24,045 bases of DNA. Source: Clostridia bacterium (GTDB taxonomy: Bacteria > Bacillota > Clostridia > Christensenellales > Aristaeellaceae). The DNA lies in NCBI GenBank assembly GCA_016297535.1, contig JAEDGL010000021.1, positions 1 through 24,045 on the forward strand, written 5' to 3'. A program made the position numbers and the translations under genes. This document shows positions 1 to 8,044 of this stretch, one piece after another (the stretch's first letter is position 1; each line of letters begins with the position of its first letter). Below the pieces are notes generated by a model that worked only from the letters and a program-made list of their open reading frames with translations, ran no database searches and had not been told where the DNA came from.

Positions 1-27
1 GAGCCCAGCGACCTGTGCGCTGGGCTC
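1..27. terminator. Hairpin at the window edge, possible terminator
   Basis: A perfect 10-bp stem (GAGCCCAGCG at 1-10 pairing with 18-27) closes a 7-base loop. No T-run follows on the plus strand. On the minus strand the flank lies outside the window, so it may be part of the transcription stop for the leftward peptidase gene. Confidence 0.45.
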
Positions 28-31
28 GGTT

Positions 32-58
32 GCCTTGCGTAGCAAGGCTTTCCTTTTA
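32..58 (+). terminator. Intrinsic terminator of a gene lying left of the window
   Basis: A 7-bp stem (GCCTTGC at 32-38 with GCAAGGC at 42-48) has a 3-base loop and is followed by TTTCCTTTT on the plus strand. This would end a rightward transcript entering from the left edge. It sits 24 bases beyond the stop codon of the leftward peptidase gene, so the two transcripts converge here. Confidence 0.55.
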
Positions 59-72
59 ACCGTGGCAGGATC

Positions 73-1098
73 TTAGATCAGCTCCGCAAGGCTGCGGCGC
101 ACTGTGCCCGAGGATGATACAACGGTTTCAGCCGTCAGCATGGAGTCCAGCACCGCCTCCTCCGTGGCTTCTGCCATGGCGCGGAAGGCAAGATCTATCC
201 GTTCTTCGTGCAGTACGGTTAAGGGCAGCAAGGCCTGCGTACAGGCATGGGGAATGCGGTTGGCAGTGGTAAATCCCAGAAAGACTTCGCCGCTGCCGTG
301 GCCGGTGTAGGAGCCAAGCCGTGCCAGTCCTACCCCCGCACGGCGGATGACGCGGCGAATTTGCCGGTCGCTCAGCGGCAGATCGGTGGCCATAACCACA
401 ATGCAAGAGCCCTTGTCCGGCAGCGATTCGGCCATCTGCTGCTGAATGCGTTTGCCGGTGTTTTGCCCCTGAATGGTCAAATCCCTCAGCCTTCCGTGGT
501 TGGTCAGCGCCAGCACGCCCAGCGTATAGGTTTTGCCATCCAGCTCTATCAGGCGCGAGGCGCTGCCGATGCCCCCCTTGAGCCCGTGACAGGTCATGCC
601 GCGCCCGGCACCCACAGCGCCCAGCAAAAAGTCGGGCTTTGCATCGGCAATGGCCGATAGAACATGCTCCTTTTGCACGGCGCGCAGGCAAATATCGTTC
701 AGGGACGCATCGTTGCATTCGCAAACCAGGGGATTGACGCTACGCAGCTCGATCCCCTCCTGCCTGCAGCGGTCGATCATATAGCCCACCATCGCGTCGT
801 GGACAAGCCCCACGTTAAGCGTGTTGGTCAGGGCGATGGGCGTTTCAATCGTGCCAAGCTCCTCCACCTGCATCAGTCCTGCCGTTTTGCCAAAGCCGTT
901 TAGCACATGGCAGGCGGCGGTCAGCTTGCTGGCAAAGGGGTTGTCCTCGCAGAGCATAAGAACGGTTACGCCGGTATTGTGCCTTCCCTGCGCAAGGGTG
1001 GCGTGCCCTACCTTTACGCCGCAAACATCCGTTATCAGATTGCGTGCGCCGGTGGGCATTTCGCCTATGATAATCCCATAGTCTCTGGCTCGTTTCAT
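73..1098 (-). CDS. P1 family (S58, DmpA/BapA-type) aminopeptidase
   Basis: Predicted 341-residue member of the S58 (DmpA) family, N-terminal-nucleophile enzymes that cut themselves into two chains and then remove N-terminal residues or act on beta-peptides. The family pattern is visible throughout: an N-terminal block with the GVKVGHATL-type motif (27-35), a glycine-rich GAVGAGRGMTCHG stretch (160-172), GGIGSAS (175-181), and GSCIVVMATDLPL (230-242). By analogy with DmpA the self-cleavage would fall between Gly230 and Ser231, making Ser231 the nucleophile. GHGSGEVFLGF (267-276) also fits. There is no signal peptide, so it is cytoplasmic. The start is set by GGAGG nine bases upstream. A promoter of good quality precedes it. 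It is divergent from the RNase PH gene, with no obvious functional link. Family assignment is firm; the substrate is unknown. Confidence 0.9.
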   Translation of the reverse strand: MKRARDYGIIIGEMPTGARNLITDVCGVKVGHATLAQGRHNTGVTVLMLCEDNPFASKLTAACHVLNGFGKTAGLMQVEELGTIETPIALTNTLNVGLVHDAMVGYMIDRCRQEGIELRSVNPLVCECNDASLNDICLRAVQKEHVLSAIADAKPDFLLGAVGAGRGMTCHGLKGGIGSASRLIELDGKTYTLGVLALTNHGRLRDLTIQGQNTGKRIQQQMAESLPDKGSCIVVMATDLPLSDRQIRRVIRRAGVGLARLGSYTGHGSGEVFLGFTTANRIPHACTQALLPLTVLHEERIDLAFRAMAEATEEAVLDSMLTAETVVSSSGTVRRSLAELI

Positions 1099-1120
1099 GG
1101 TTCATTCCTCCAGTTGCCTT

Positions 1121-1149
1121 ACTGTACCACGCATTCCTGCGGATGACAA
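1121..1149 (-). promoter_or_regulatory. Promoter of the P1 peptidase gene
   Basis: Read on the minus strand: TTGTCA (-35, at 1144-1149), a 17-base spacer, then TACAGT (-10, at 1121-1126) preceded by TGG, an extended -10. This is a good sigma-A match placed just ahead of the ribosome binding site. Confidence 0.6.
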
Positions 1150-1168
1150 GGACAAAATGCGTTTTTGC

Positions 1169-1197
1169 TGGACTTTTGACGTTTGCAAATGTATAAT
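1169..1197 (+). promoter_or_regulatory. Promoter of the rph-rdgB / phosphodiesterase operon
   Basis: TGGACT (1169-1174) lies 17 bases before a perfect TATAAT (1192-1197). Transcription would begin near 1204, about 25 bases before the start codon. A better-looking TTGACG at 1176-1181 is only 10 bases from the -10 and was not used. Confidence 0.6.
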
Positions 1198-1228
1198 TTT
1201 CCTGAGTATTCTACAAGGAGTTGTTCCC

Positions 1229-2542
1229 ATGGCACGTTATGACCAGCGTCTGAATCATCAACCCCGTCCCTGCAATATCACAACCAATTTTATGGAAACG
1301 GCGGATGGCAGCTGTCTGATTTCCACCGGCAGAACCCGCGTTATCTGTACTGCCAGCGTAGAAGAGGGGGTTCCTCCGTTTTTGCGCGGTACCGGCCGCG
1401 GCTGGGTAACCGCAGAGTATGCCATGCTGCCCGCCTCCACAGGCCGCCGCAAGCAGCGTGACGGCATCAAAAAGGATGGCCGCAGCGTGGAAATTCAGCG
1501 GCTGATCGGCCGCTCTTTGCGTCAGGCAGTGGATATGAACAGGCTGGGCGAGCGTACCATCACCCTGGATTGCGATGTGCTGCAGGCCGACGGAGGCACC
1601 CGCACGGCGTCCATAACCGGCGCGTATGTGGCGCTGGTGCTTGCGGTAAACAAGCTGATGCGCGACGGCTTGCTGGAGGAAAACCCCATCATTGGCCAGG
1701 TGGCGGCGATCAGCGCGGGCATTGTGGAGGATCAGCCCATGCTGGATCTGTGCTATGTGGAGGACAGCGCCGCGCAGACGGATATGAACCTGGTGATGAA
1801 CCAGCGCGGAGAATTTATCGAGCTGCAGGGCACGGGCGAGGGACGCGCGTTTACCAATCTGGAGCTCAACAGCATTCTGGATATGGGCCGCGCGGGCATT
1901 CGCGGACTGATGCGCATCCAGCGCGAGGCGCTGAAGGGGCAGGGCGACTGGTTGCTGCCTGCAAGGCGCATTGTGGTGGCCACGGGCAATGCTCACAAGC
2001 TTCAGGAGCTGAGCGATATTTTTGGCGGCATGGTGGAGCTGATCAGCATGAAAGACGCCGGATTTACCGGCGATATTGAGGAGAACGGCGACAGCTTTGA
2101 GGCCAATGCCGCCATCAAGGCCGAGGCGGTGGCGCGCCTTACCGGCCTGCCAACGCTGGCGGATGACAGCGGCCTGAGCGTGGACGCGCTGGGCGGGGCG
2201 CCCGGTGTGTACAGCGCGCGCTATGCGGGCACGCACGGCGATGACAACGCCAACAACGATCTGCTGCTTCAGAACATGGCCGGTGTGGAAAACCGTACCT
2301 GCCGCTTTGTGTGCGCCATGGCGCTGGCACTGCCCGGCGAGCAGACGCACGTGGTACGGGGCGAGTGCGTGGGCGAGCTGCTGAGCGAGCGGTCCGGGCA
2401 GGGCGGCTTTGGCTATGATCCGCTGTTTCGCTACCGCAGCGGCAAAACCTTTGCCCAGATGACCGAAAAAGAAAAGAACGCCGTCAGCCACCGTGCAGCC
2501 GCATCTGTCAAAATGCGCGAAATCATTGCCGGGGTGCTGTAA
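1229..2542 (+). CDS. Bifunctional RNase PH / XTP-dITP diphosphatase (RdgB) fusion
   Basis: A 437-residue two-domain protein. Residues 1-245 are RNase PH, which trims the 3' ends of tRNA precursors by phosphorolysis; the family blocks GRGWVTAEYAMLP (56-68), LDCDVLQADGGTRTA (113-127) and GTGEGRAFT (201-209) are present. Residues 248-437 are RdgB/HAM1, which hydrolyses XTP, dITP and ITP to keep damaged purines out of nucleic acid; it shows VVATGNAHKLQEL (249-261), ENGDSFEANA (285-294), LADDSGL (310-316) and GFGYDPLF (393-400). The ATG at 1229 is chosen because AAGGAG lies eight bases before it and the protein then begins where RNase PH begins; 44 further in-frame codons upstream cover the promoter. 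The stop codon overlaps the next start (TAATG). In Bacillus subtilis the same activities are encoded in order by rph, ysnA and ysnB, so this is a fused version of a known gene string. Confidence 0.93.
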   Translation: MARYDQRLNHQPRPCNITTNFMETADGSCLISTGRTRVICTASVEEGVPPFLRGTGRGWVTAEYAMLPASTGRRKQRDGIKKDGRSVEIQRLIGRSLRQAVDMNRLGERTITLDCDVLQADGGTRTASITGAYVALVLAVNKLMRDGLLEENPIIGQVAAISAGIVEDQPMLDLCYVEDSAAQTDMNLVMNQRGEFIELQGTGEGRAFTNLELNSILDMGRAGIRGLMRIQREALKGQGDWLLPARRIVVATGNAHKLQELSDIFGGMVELISMKDAGFTGDIEENGDSFEANAAIKAEAVARLTGLPTLADDSGLSVDALGGAPGVYSARYAGTHGDDNANNDLLLQNMAGVENRTCRFVCAMALALPGEQTHVVRGECVGELLSERSGQGGFGYDPLFRYRSGKTFAQMTEKEKNAVSHRAAASVKMREIIAGVL

Positions 2543-3051
2543 TGGCCAGGCGTGTGATTGTAGTGTCCGATTCGCACGGCGATCAGGAAGGCCTGCGCGC
2601 AGCCTTTGAGCAGGCGGCGCGGCACGGCAGGATTGACGCCGCCGTGTTTCTGGGAGATGGAGTATCCGATTTTGATGGCGTGAAGCCGCTTCTGTTTTCG
2701 CAGGGCACGGTATGCTATTCCGTGAAGGGCAACAACGACTGGTCGTCCCGCGAGCAGGCGGAGCTGTTGTTTTCGTTAGGCGGCGTTCGCTTTTTCGCCT
2801 GTCACGGCCACACGCTCCAGGTAAAGTACAGGCTTGACCGGCTGTGGTATGCCGCAAGGGAGAGGGAGGCGCAGGTTGCGCTGTATGGCCATACCCACCG
2901 CGAGTCCGTCGAGCTGGAGCGTGGAATCTACCTCATCAACCCAGGTGCGGTATGCGAGCGCTACAGGCTGCGCAGCGCCTATGCCGAGGTGCTGGTGGAG
3001 GAAAACGGCTTTGTGCGCGCCAGACTGGTGAAATGGGAATCCAACACCTAA
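2542..3051 (+). CDS. YfcE/MJ0936-type metallophosphoesterase
   Basis: A 169-residue calcineurin-like phosphodiesterase, the normal length for the small YfcE/YsnB group that cleaves phosphodiesters with a two-metal centre. The metal-binding series is complete: D10-x-H12 in VVSDSHGD, D39 in FLGDG, N64 in GNND, H88 in CHGH and H117-x-H119 in YGHTHR. The start shares its A with the stop of the RNase PH-RdgB gene, so translation is probably coupled. The natural substrate of this group is not settled, and nothing here narrows it. It is the last gene of the unit; hairpins start 12 bases after its stop. Confidence 0.88.
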   Translation: MARRVIVVSDSHGDQEGLRAAFEQAARHGRIDAAVFLGDGVSDFDGVKPLLFSQGTVCYSVKGNNDWSSREQAELLFSLGGVRFFACHGHTLQVKYRLDRLWYAAREREAQVALYGHTHRESVELERGIYLINPGAVCERYRLRSAYAEVLVEENGFVRARLVKWESNT

Positions 3052-3104
3052 CGATCGGTGCAAGGCCCGCAGTTGATAACAGGCTGTGGGCCTCAGTATG
3101 TCAA

Positions 3105-3129
3105 AAAAGCTCGCCTGCGGCGATCTTTT
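3105..3129. terminator. Bidirectional intrinsic terminator within the hairpin cluster
   Basis: The stem AAAAGCTCGCC / GGCGATCTTTT (one mismatch) has a 3-base loop and carries an A-run on the left and a T-run on the right, so it could stop transcripts from either side. It is the likely stop for the RNase PH-phosphodiesterase unit. A second version of this hairpin lies at 23992-24018. Confidence 0.6.
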
Positions 3130-3150
3130 CTGCCAGGAACTGGCGGAAAT

Positions 3151-3171
3151 GTTTTCGGCAAAGCCGAAAAC
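3151..3171. terminator. Second bidirectional terminator-like hairpin
   Basis: A perfect 9-bp palindrome, GTTTTCGGC (3151-3159) and GCCGAAAAC (3163-3171) around AAA. The T-run and A-run lie inside the stem ends, a common design for compact two-way terminators. Confidence 0.45.
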
Positions 3172-3403
3172 TCCCCGCCCGCCCGGCAAAGCCGGGCGAT
3201 ACGAACCAAAGTCAGAGGGGCTGCGGCCCCTCTGACAACTCCCTGTAAGGTTCAGTCTGAGGCACGACGCTGCTAACAGGCTGCGGGCTTTGCCGTTAAT
3301 GGCAGAGCGCCATCCGGCGGGCGGTCGTCTGAAAAAATGCATCAAAAATGCTGCATTTGTACCCGGAAGGCATTTTAATAGAAGCCATTGAGGAGGGTTT
3401 TCC

Positions 3404-4852
3404 ATGAAAAAAGCGTATACAGACCTGCTTGAAAAGGCGGAGACATGGATACAGGCGCACAAGGAAGAGTACATTTGCGAGGTACAGGGGCTTTGCCGAA
3501 TTCCGTCCATGAGCAGGGCGGAGGAAGCCAGGCCCGGCGCGCCGTTTGGCCCGGACTGTCGCAGGGTTCTGGATGCCATGATGGAGCGTGGCCGTCATTA
3601 CGGCTTTGAGGTGCAGGATCACGATGGCTACGCCGTATCCGTTTCCATGGGTGATGCGCAAAACAGCATCGGCATGATCGCGCATCTGGACGTGGTGCCG
3701 GTGGGGGATGGATGGGTTTATCCGCCCTATGGCGCTACCTATCTGCCTGAGCAGGACGTACTGGTTGGACGCGGCGTAAGCGACAACAAGGGCTCGGCCG
3801 TAACCGCTCTGTTTGCCATGCGCATGCTGCGCGAGCTTGGCTGGCCCATGCGGCACGGCCTGCGCCTGCTGTGCGGCAGCAGCGAGGAAACCGGCATGCA
3901 GGATATGAAGCATCTGGTGGAAACGGGCCTGGCTTTTCCGAAAATTTCGCTGGTGCCGGACGCCGGCTTCCCGGTGAATTACGGCCAGAAGGGCTCCGTG
4001 GATGCGAATCTTGCCATTCCCTGCACAGGCAATCTGATCCGTTTTGACGCGGGTACCGTGCGCAATGTCATTCCCGACCTGGCGCAGTGTACGGTTGCGG
4101 TGGATGTGGATACTGTGCGGAAGGCCTTGGACGGTCTGGAGGAAGAGCTGAAACAGAAAATGACGCTTGAACCTTGCGAGGAAGGCACGCGTATCGTAGC
4201 GCATGGCCGCTCCGGGCATGCTGCGTCGCCGGATGGGTGCGACAATGCGATTGCGCTGCTTTCAACGGCTCTTTGCCGGATGGAGCTGCTGGAGGGCAGC
4301 TGTGCAAAGGCGATCCGCGAAGTAGCCGCCCTCACCGCGGATGCCCACGGCGAAAGCGAAAACGTGCCTTATGAGGACGAGGAATCCGGCAAGCTGACGC
4401 TGGTATATGGCGTGGCGCATCTGAAGGAGGGAACGCTGCATCTGAGCGCAGACTGCCGTTTTTGCGTTACCCTGCGCAAGGAGCAGCTTGTGCCTCAGCT
4501 AAGGGCCAACTGGACGGAGCGCGGGTTTGCCATTCTTCGTCTGGAGGCGACGGACCCCTTCTACATTCCCAAAACGGATGCCCGCGTAACCGCCCTGCAG
4601 GAGCTTTACAGGGAAGTTACCGACCGCGAGGACGAGCCCTACACCATGGGCGGCGGCACGTATTCCCGCGTTGTGCCCAACGCCATCTCCTTTGGCCCCG
4701 GCCTGCGCGGAGTGGAGCATGATATGAGCTTCCTTCCGCAGGGGCATGGCGGCGCTCACGGCCGGGATGAAACGCTGTTTCTTGACAACGCCGTGACCGC
4801 CTTTAGGATTTACGCCGTGGCGCTGGCAATGCTGGATGAATTGACCGATTGA
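3404..4852 (+). CDS. M20 family dipeptidase (PepV/Sapep type)
   Basis: A 482-residue zinc peptidase of the PepV/Sapep branch of M20, enzymes that split dipeptides and some small peptides in the cytoplasm. The metal ligands and catalytic residues can be placed: H94 and catalytic D96 in IAHLDVVPVGDGW, bridging D127 in GRGVSDNKG, catalytic base E161 and ligand E162 in SSEETGM, D186 in VPDAGFP, and a C-terminal histidine in GGAHGRDE. The insert between the halves (about 195-320) matches the lid domain expected in this branch. The start follows GAGGAGG. No convincing promoter was found upstream, where the hairpin cluster ends. It stands alone and converges with the beta-galactosidase operon. Exact specificity cannot be read from sequence. 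Confidence 0.9.
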   Translation: MKKAYTDLLEKAETWIQAHKEEYICEVQGLCRIPSMSRAEEARPGAPFGPDCRRVLDAMMERGRHYGFEVQDHDGYAVSVSMGDAQNSIGMIAHLDVVPVGDGWVYPPYGATYLPEQDVLVGRGVSDNKGSAVTALFAMRMLRELGWPMRHGLRLLCGSSEETGMQDMKHLVETGLAFPKISLVPDAGFPVNYGQKGSVDANLAIPCTGNLIRFDAGTVRNVIPDLAQCTVAVDVDTVRKALDGLEEELKQKMTLEPCEEGTRIVAHGRSGHAASPDGCDNAIALLSTALCRMELLEGSCAKAIREVAALTADAHGESENVPYEDEESGKLTLVYGVAHLKEGTLHLSADCRFCVTLRKEQLVPQLRANWTERGFAILRLEATDPFYIPKTDARVTALQELYREVTDREDEPYTMGGGTYSRVVPNAISFGPGLRGVEHDMSFLPQGHGGAHGRDETLFLDNAVTAFRIYAVALAMLDELTD

Positions 4853-4891
4853 TTTGGACAATCCCTGTGTTTTTTTGCGGCGATCCATGCA

Positions 4892-4939
4892 AAACAGGTG
4901 TGGAATCCTTCCTCTTTTCGGAAGGTTCCACACCTGTTT
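4892..4939. terminator. Long bidirectional terminator between convergent genes
   Basis: A 14-bp perfect outer stem (AAACAGGTGTGGAA at 4892-4905 with 4926-4939), one bulged T at 4906, and a 6-bp inner stem (CCTTCC at 4907-4912 with GGAAGG at 4920-4925) around a 7-base loop. A-rich and T-rich ends suit both strands. It lies between the ends of the M20 gene and the beta-galactosidase gene. Confidence 0.8.
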
Positions 4940-4980
4940 GTCATTCAGAAAGGAATGTGAAGAAAACCCTTCTGGCTGTG

Positions 4981-7900
4981 TTACCCGATGTTTTCCGGCG
5001 TGAGCGTGCAGCGGAAATCAATCTTCGTGCCCGTGCGGTATTTTTGATCCAGCTCGGGACCGCAGCTGTTGGAGCCAATGCCTGCCAGCATGGCGTCTAT
5101 ACACAAAACCGTGCATCCGCAGGGTTCCAGCTCGTAGGAATGCGCCTTGGCGGTCAGCTCCTCCTGCGTATAGGGGGAAGCGCTGAAGGAGAAATGCTCG
5201 CCCGTTACGGTTAAGCCGGCCGCGCCGCTGGCCTTTGCATAGGTGCAGTCGTAATGGCTGCCGTTTTCCTGCGGCTTGAGATAGTTTTCATGCATCCGGT
5301 AGATATCGCTCCTGTACAGATGCCTGCTGCTGGCCTGATGCTTGTCGATATAGCTTTCATAGGGGCCGTAGCCAAAGTATTCCACCTGGTTCATGCACTC
5401 GGGCAGGAACAGGCGCAGGCCAAAACGCGGCAGGAAGGGCATGCCCTCGCGCACGCCGGCCTGAACATCCACCGTAATAGCGCCGCTGGGGGCAATGCGC
5501 CATGTAACGGTGCCTTCCACCAAATTGCGTACAAAGAGGGCGCCAATGGCAAACTTCGTGGACAGAACGCACACATCATTGTCCATGGAGACGGCGGTTT
5601 CATAGCCGCGGGGAATCACACGGTCGTAGGCAAAGTCGCTCCATTGGTTGCGAATGTTGCGGTCGTTGTCGGTGGGCGCACGCCAGAGGTTGAAGGTAAG
5701 CGGCTTTTCCAGCAGCGCAAAACCGCCGAACACCAGCTTGTCAAAGCGGACGTGCTGCTTGTTGTACAGATAGCGGAACTGATCGTTTTGCACCACGATG
5801 TAACGGGTTTCCTCACTTACGCGAATGCTTCCGCCGTTGGCAACGGGCAGAACGGGTGTGTAGACCTGATTGCCCACCTGCTCCGTGCCAACGCAGTGCC
5901 CGGCAGGCACAAGCGCGTTGCCCTTGCGCAGGAAGGTTTCAAAGTAGATGGCGGTATCCGGCACGGCCAACCCGGGCTCGTCGAGGGTTATCTCCACGTG
6001 CGCATGCGCAGGCACATTCAGCAGGGCCTGCGGAACCGTGCCAAAGGCTACGTCCTGGCCGTTGCGGCGCAGCGTATAGCGAATGTCCACCGTATCCGCC
6101 AGGTTGTTGAAATCGTAGAGATTCCAGATTTCAAAACGTCCCGTGGGGAGGTCGATGGCGCTGATGCGCGCCGGACGCATTACATTTTTAAACTCAATCA
6201 ACCCGGTGTGAGGCGTGCGGTCGGGATAGACCAGGCCATCCATGCAGAAGTTTCCATCGTGGGGAAACTCGCCGTAATCGCCGCCGTAGAAATACTTTTT
6301 GCGGCCGTCCGTCGTGGTACCCATGTAGAAGGCGTGGTCACACCATTCCCACACAAAGGCGCCGCAGTGGCCGGGGTGACGCTCGATGCACTGGAAGTAA
6401 TCCTCCAGATCCCCGGGGCCGTTGCCCATGGCGTGGCAGTATTCGCACAGCACATAGGGCTTGTGCACAATGCCGGGAGCAACGTAATGGCGGCCTGTGT
6501 TTTCAACAGGAACGCCGGTTTTCTGCTGCTCAAAATACTGGTCGATGGCCTGGATGGAGGGATACATGCGGCTGTAGAGATCCAGATATTCGTGGTTAAA
6601 GGACATGCCCTCCGGCGGGAAGGAGGCGCGCTCATAATGGGTAAGGCGGGTGGGATCGTATTTCTTGGTCCACTCGATGCACCTGTCTATGCACACGCCA
6701 TGGCCGGATTCGTTGCCCATAGACCAGATGACCACGCTGGGACGGTTTTTGTCACGGATTACGCAGCGCTGCGCGCGATCCATGAAAACCCCGGCATAGG
6801 CGGGATCGTTGGCAAAACGGTTGTAATCGCCCTTCCAGCCGCCATCCACATGCAGAACGCCGTGGCATTCGTTATCCGTTTCATCGATGATGTAAAAGCC
6901 GAAGCGGTCGCACAGATGCAAAAACTCGGGCGCGTTGGGATAATGGCTGGTACGGATGGCGTTAACGTTGTGCAGCTTCATTACCTGCAAATCGCGAAGC
7001 ATTTCCTTTTCGCCCACCGCAGGGCCCATGAGAGGATCGCTGTCGTGCCGGTTTACGCCGCGAAACTTGATGTTCTGCCCGTTCAGGATGACCACGCCGT
7101 TTTCCACATGTATGTCGCGCACACCCACTTCATCGGCAATCCATTCCTCGCCGCATTGCAGAATCAGCTTGTACAGGTAGGGCGTTTCCGCGCTCCACAG
7201 GCGGGGCTGATTCAGCGTGCAGCAAAACCGTCCGTCCTGGGCCTGACCTTGGGCAATGAGGTTGTTTTCAGCGTCCAGCAGCTGGCAAAGAACAGTCGCC
7301 TCGGCGCTGGTTTGCACCGATACGCTGATTTCGGCCTTCTGGAGATTGGCGTCAAGCAGGGTTTGTACGGTATAATCGTTCAGGCAGGCTTCCTCGCGGG
7401 TAAGCACATAGACGTCGCGGAAGATACCCGTGGTACGAAACTTGTCCTGATCCTCCCAGTAGGATCCGTCGCACCACTTGAGAACCAGCACGTGAAGCAC
7501 ATTGCTGCCATCCACAACGTAATCGGTAATATCAAACTCGGATGTGCTGTGAGATACCTGGCTATAGCCGACAAACGATCCGTTAAGCCATACGTATTCA
7601 CAGCTGTCCACGCCTTCAAAGCACAGGGTTTGGCGTTTGCCGGGCTGCTTTTGATACTCAAAACGGCGTGCGTACAGGCCGCAGGGGTTTTCCACGGGCA
7701 CATGGGGCGGATCAAACGCAAAGGGATACAGCACGTTGGTATACTGGTGCCTGTCGTAGCCGTGGCACTGCCATACGGCGGGAACCGGCATTTTGTCCGT
7801 AGCAGGAAGCTCGAGGAAATTTTGGGGCAGATCCAGCACGCTGTTGTAGAAGGTAAAATCCCACTCTCCATTCAGCAGCAGGAAACGGTCGGAGTTTTCG

Positions 7901-8013
7901 CGCCGCAGGCTAAGGGCGCTTTCGCGGCTGCTGTGGGGGATAAAGTAGGCATGGTTGGGCAGGGTACCCACATGCAGCGTTTCGATGTTTTCATGATAGA
8001 TGAGCGGTTGCAT
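4981..8013 (-). CDS. lacZ: Beta-galactosidase, GH2 (LacZ type)
   Basis: A 1010-residue enzyme close in length and layout to Escherichia coli LacZ: sugar-binding domain (about 50-205), Ig-like domain (about 210-305), TIM barrel (about 306-605), second Ig-like domain and a C-terminal beta-sandwich with the YFGYGPYESY block. The acid/base is E435 in WSMGNESGHG and the nucleophile is E524 in VLCEYCHAMGN, both in standard contexts. It removes terminal beta-galactose from lactose or galactose-capped plant oligosaccharides. There is no signal peptide, so the substrate must be imported. AAGGAGAG precedes the ATG. It is the last gene of a four-gene leftward set, 31 bases after the phosphatase stop. 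The sugar actually used could be galactan, arabinogalactan or galactosylated xyloglucan fragments. Confidence 0.93.
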   Translation of the reverse strand: MQPLIYHENIETLHVGTLPNHAYFIPHSSRESALSLRRENSDRFLLLNGEWDFTFYNSVLDLPQNFLELPATDKMPVPAVWQCHGYDRHQYTNVLYPFAFDPPHVPVENPCGLYARRFEYQKQPGKRQTLCFEGVDSCEYVWLNGSFVGYSQVSHSTSEFDITDYVVDGSNVLHVLVLKWCDGSYWEDQDKFRTTGIFRDVYVLTREEACLNDYTVQTLLDANLQKAEISVSVQTSAEATVLCQLLDAENNLIAQGQAQDGRFCCTLNQPRLWSAETPYLYKLILQCGEEWIADEVGVRDIHVENGVVILNGQNIKFRGVNRHDSDPLMGPAVGEKEMLRDLQVMKLHNVNAIRTSHYPNAPEFLHLCDRFGFYIIDETDNECHGVLHVDGGWKGDYNRFANDPAYAGVFMDRAQRCVIRDKNRPSVVIWSMGNESGHGVCIDRCIEWTKKYDPTRLTHYERASFPPEGMSFNHEYLDLYSRMYPSIQAIDQYFEQQKTGVPVENTGRHYVAPGIVHKPYVLCEYCHAMGNGPGDLEDYFQCIERHPGHCGAFVWEWCDHAFYMGTTTDGRKKYFYGGDYGEFPHDGNFCMDGLVYPDRTPHTGLIEFKNVMRPARISAIDLPTGRFEIWNLYDFNNLADTVDIRYTLRRNGQDVAFGTVPQALLNVPAHAHVEITLDEPGLAVPDTAIYFETFLRKGNALVPAGHCVGTEQVGNQVYTPVLPVANGGSIRVSEETRYIVVQNDQFRYLYNKQHVRFDKLVFGGFALLEKPLTFNLWRAPTDNDRNIRNQWSDFAYDRVIPRGYETAVSMDNDVCVLSTKFAIGALFVRNLVEGTVTWRIAPSGAITVDVQAGVREGMPFLPRFGLRLFLPECMNQVEYFGYGPYESYIDKHQASSRHLYRSDIYRMHENYLKPQENGSHYDCTYAKASGAAGLTVTGEHFSFSASPYTQEELTAKAHSYELEPCGCTVLCIDAMLAGIGSNSCGPELDQKYRTGTKIDFRCTLTPENIG

Positions 8014-8044
8014 CTTGAGGCTCTCCTTTTGCAGTTTATTTGTT

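Larger units (their letters stand above)
3063..3308. repeat. Cluster of consecutive hairpins in a gene-free region
   Basis: The 352 bases between 3052 and 3403 hold no credible gene but at least seven inverted repeats in a row. Stems are: 3063-3072 with 3084-3093 (one G-T pair); 3105-3115 with 3119-3129 (one mismatch); 3132-3136 with 3140-3144; 3151-3159 with 3163-3171 (perfect); 3180-3187 with 3191-3198 (perfect); 3211-3221 with 3226-3236 (perfect, 11 bp); 3287-3294 with 3301-3308 (one G-T pair). An imperfect 20-bp direct repeat (3074-3093 and 3271-3290, 17 of 20 identical) brackets most of the array. It resembles a REP- or MITE-like intergenic element placed at the end of an operon. Confidence 0.75.

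Noticed and set aside
1097..1228. An N-terminal extension of the RNase PH-RdgB protein from a GTG at 1097
   Set aside because: The 44 extra codons cover the promoter and ribosome binding site and do not resemble RNase PH; ATG 1229 has AAGGAG at the right distance.
1211..2857. A 548-codon open frame antisense to the RNase PH-RdgB and phosphodiesterase genes
   Set aside because: It spans two genuine genes and their overlap and shows no recognisable domain.
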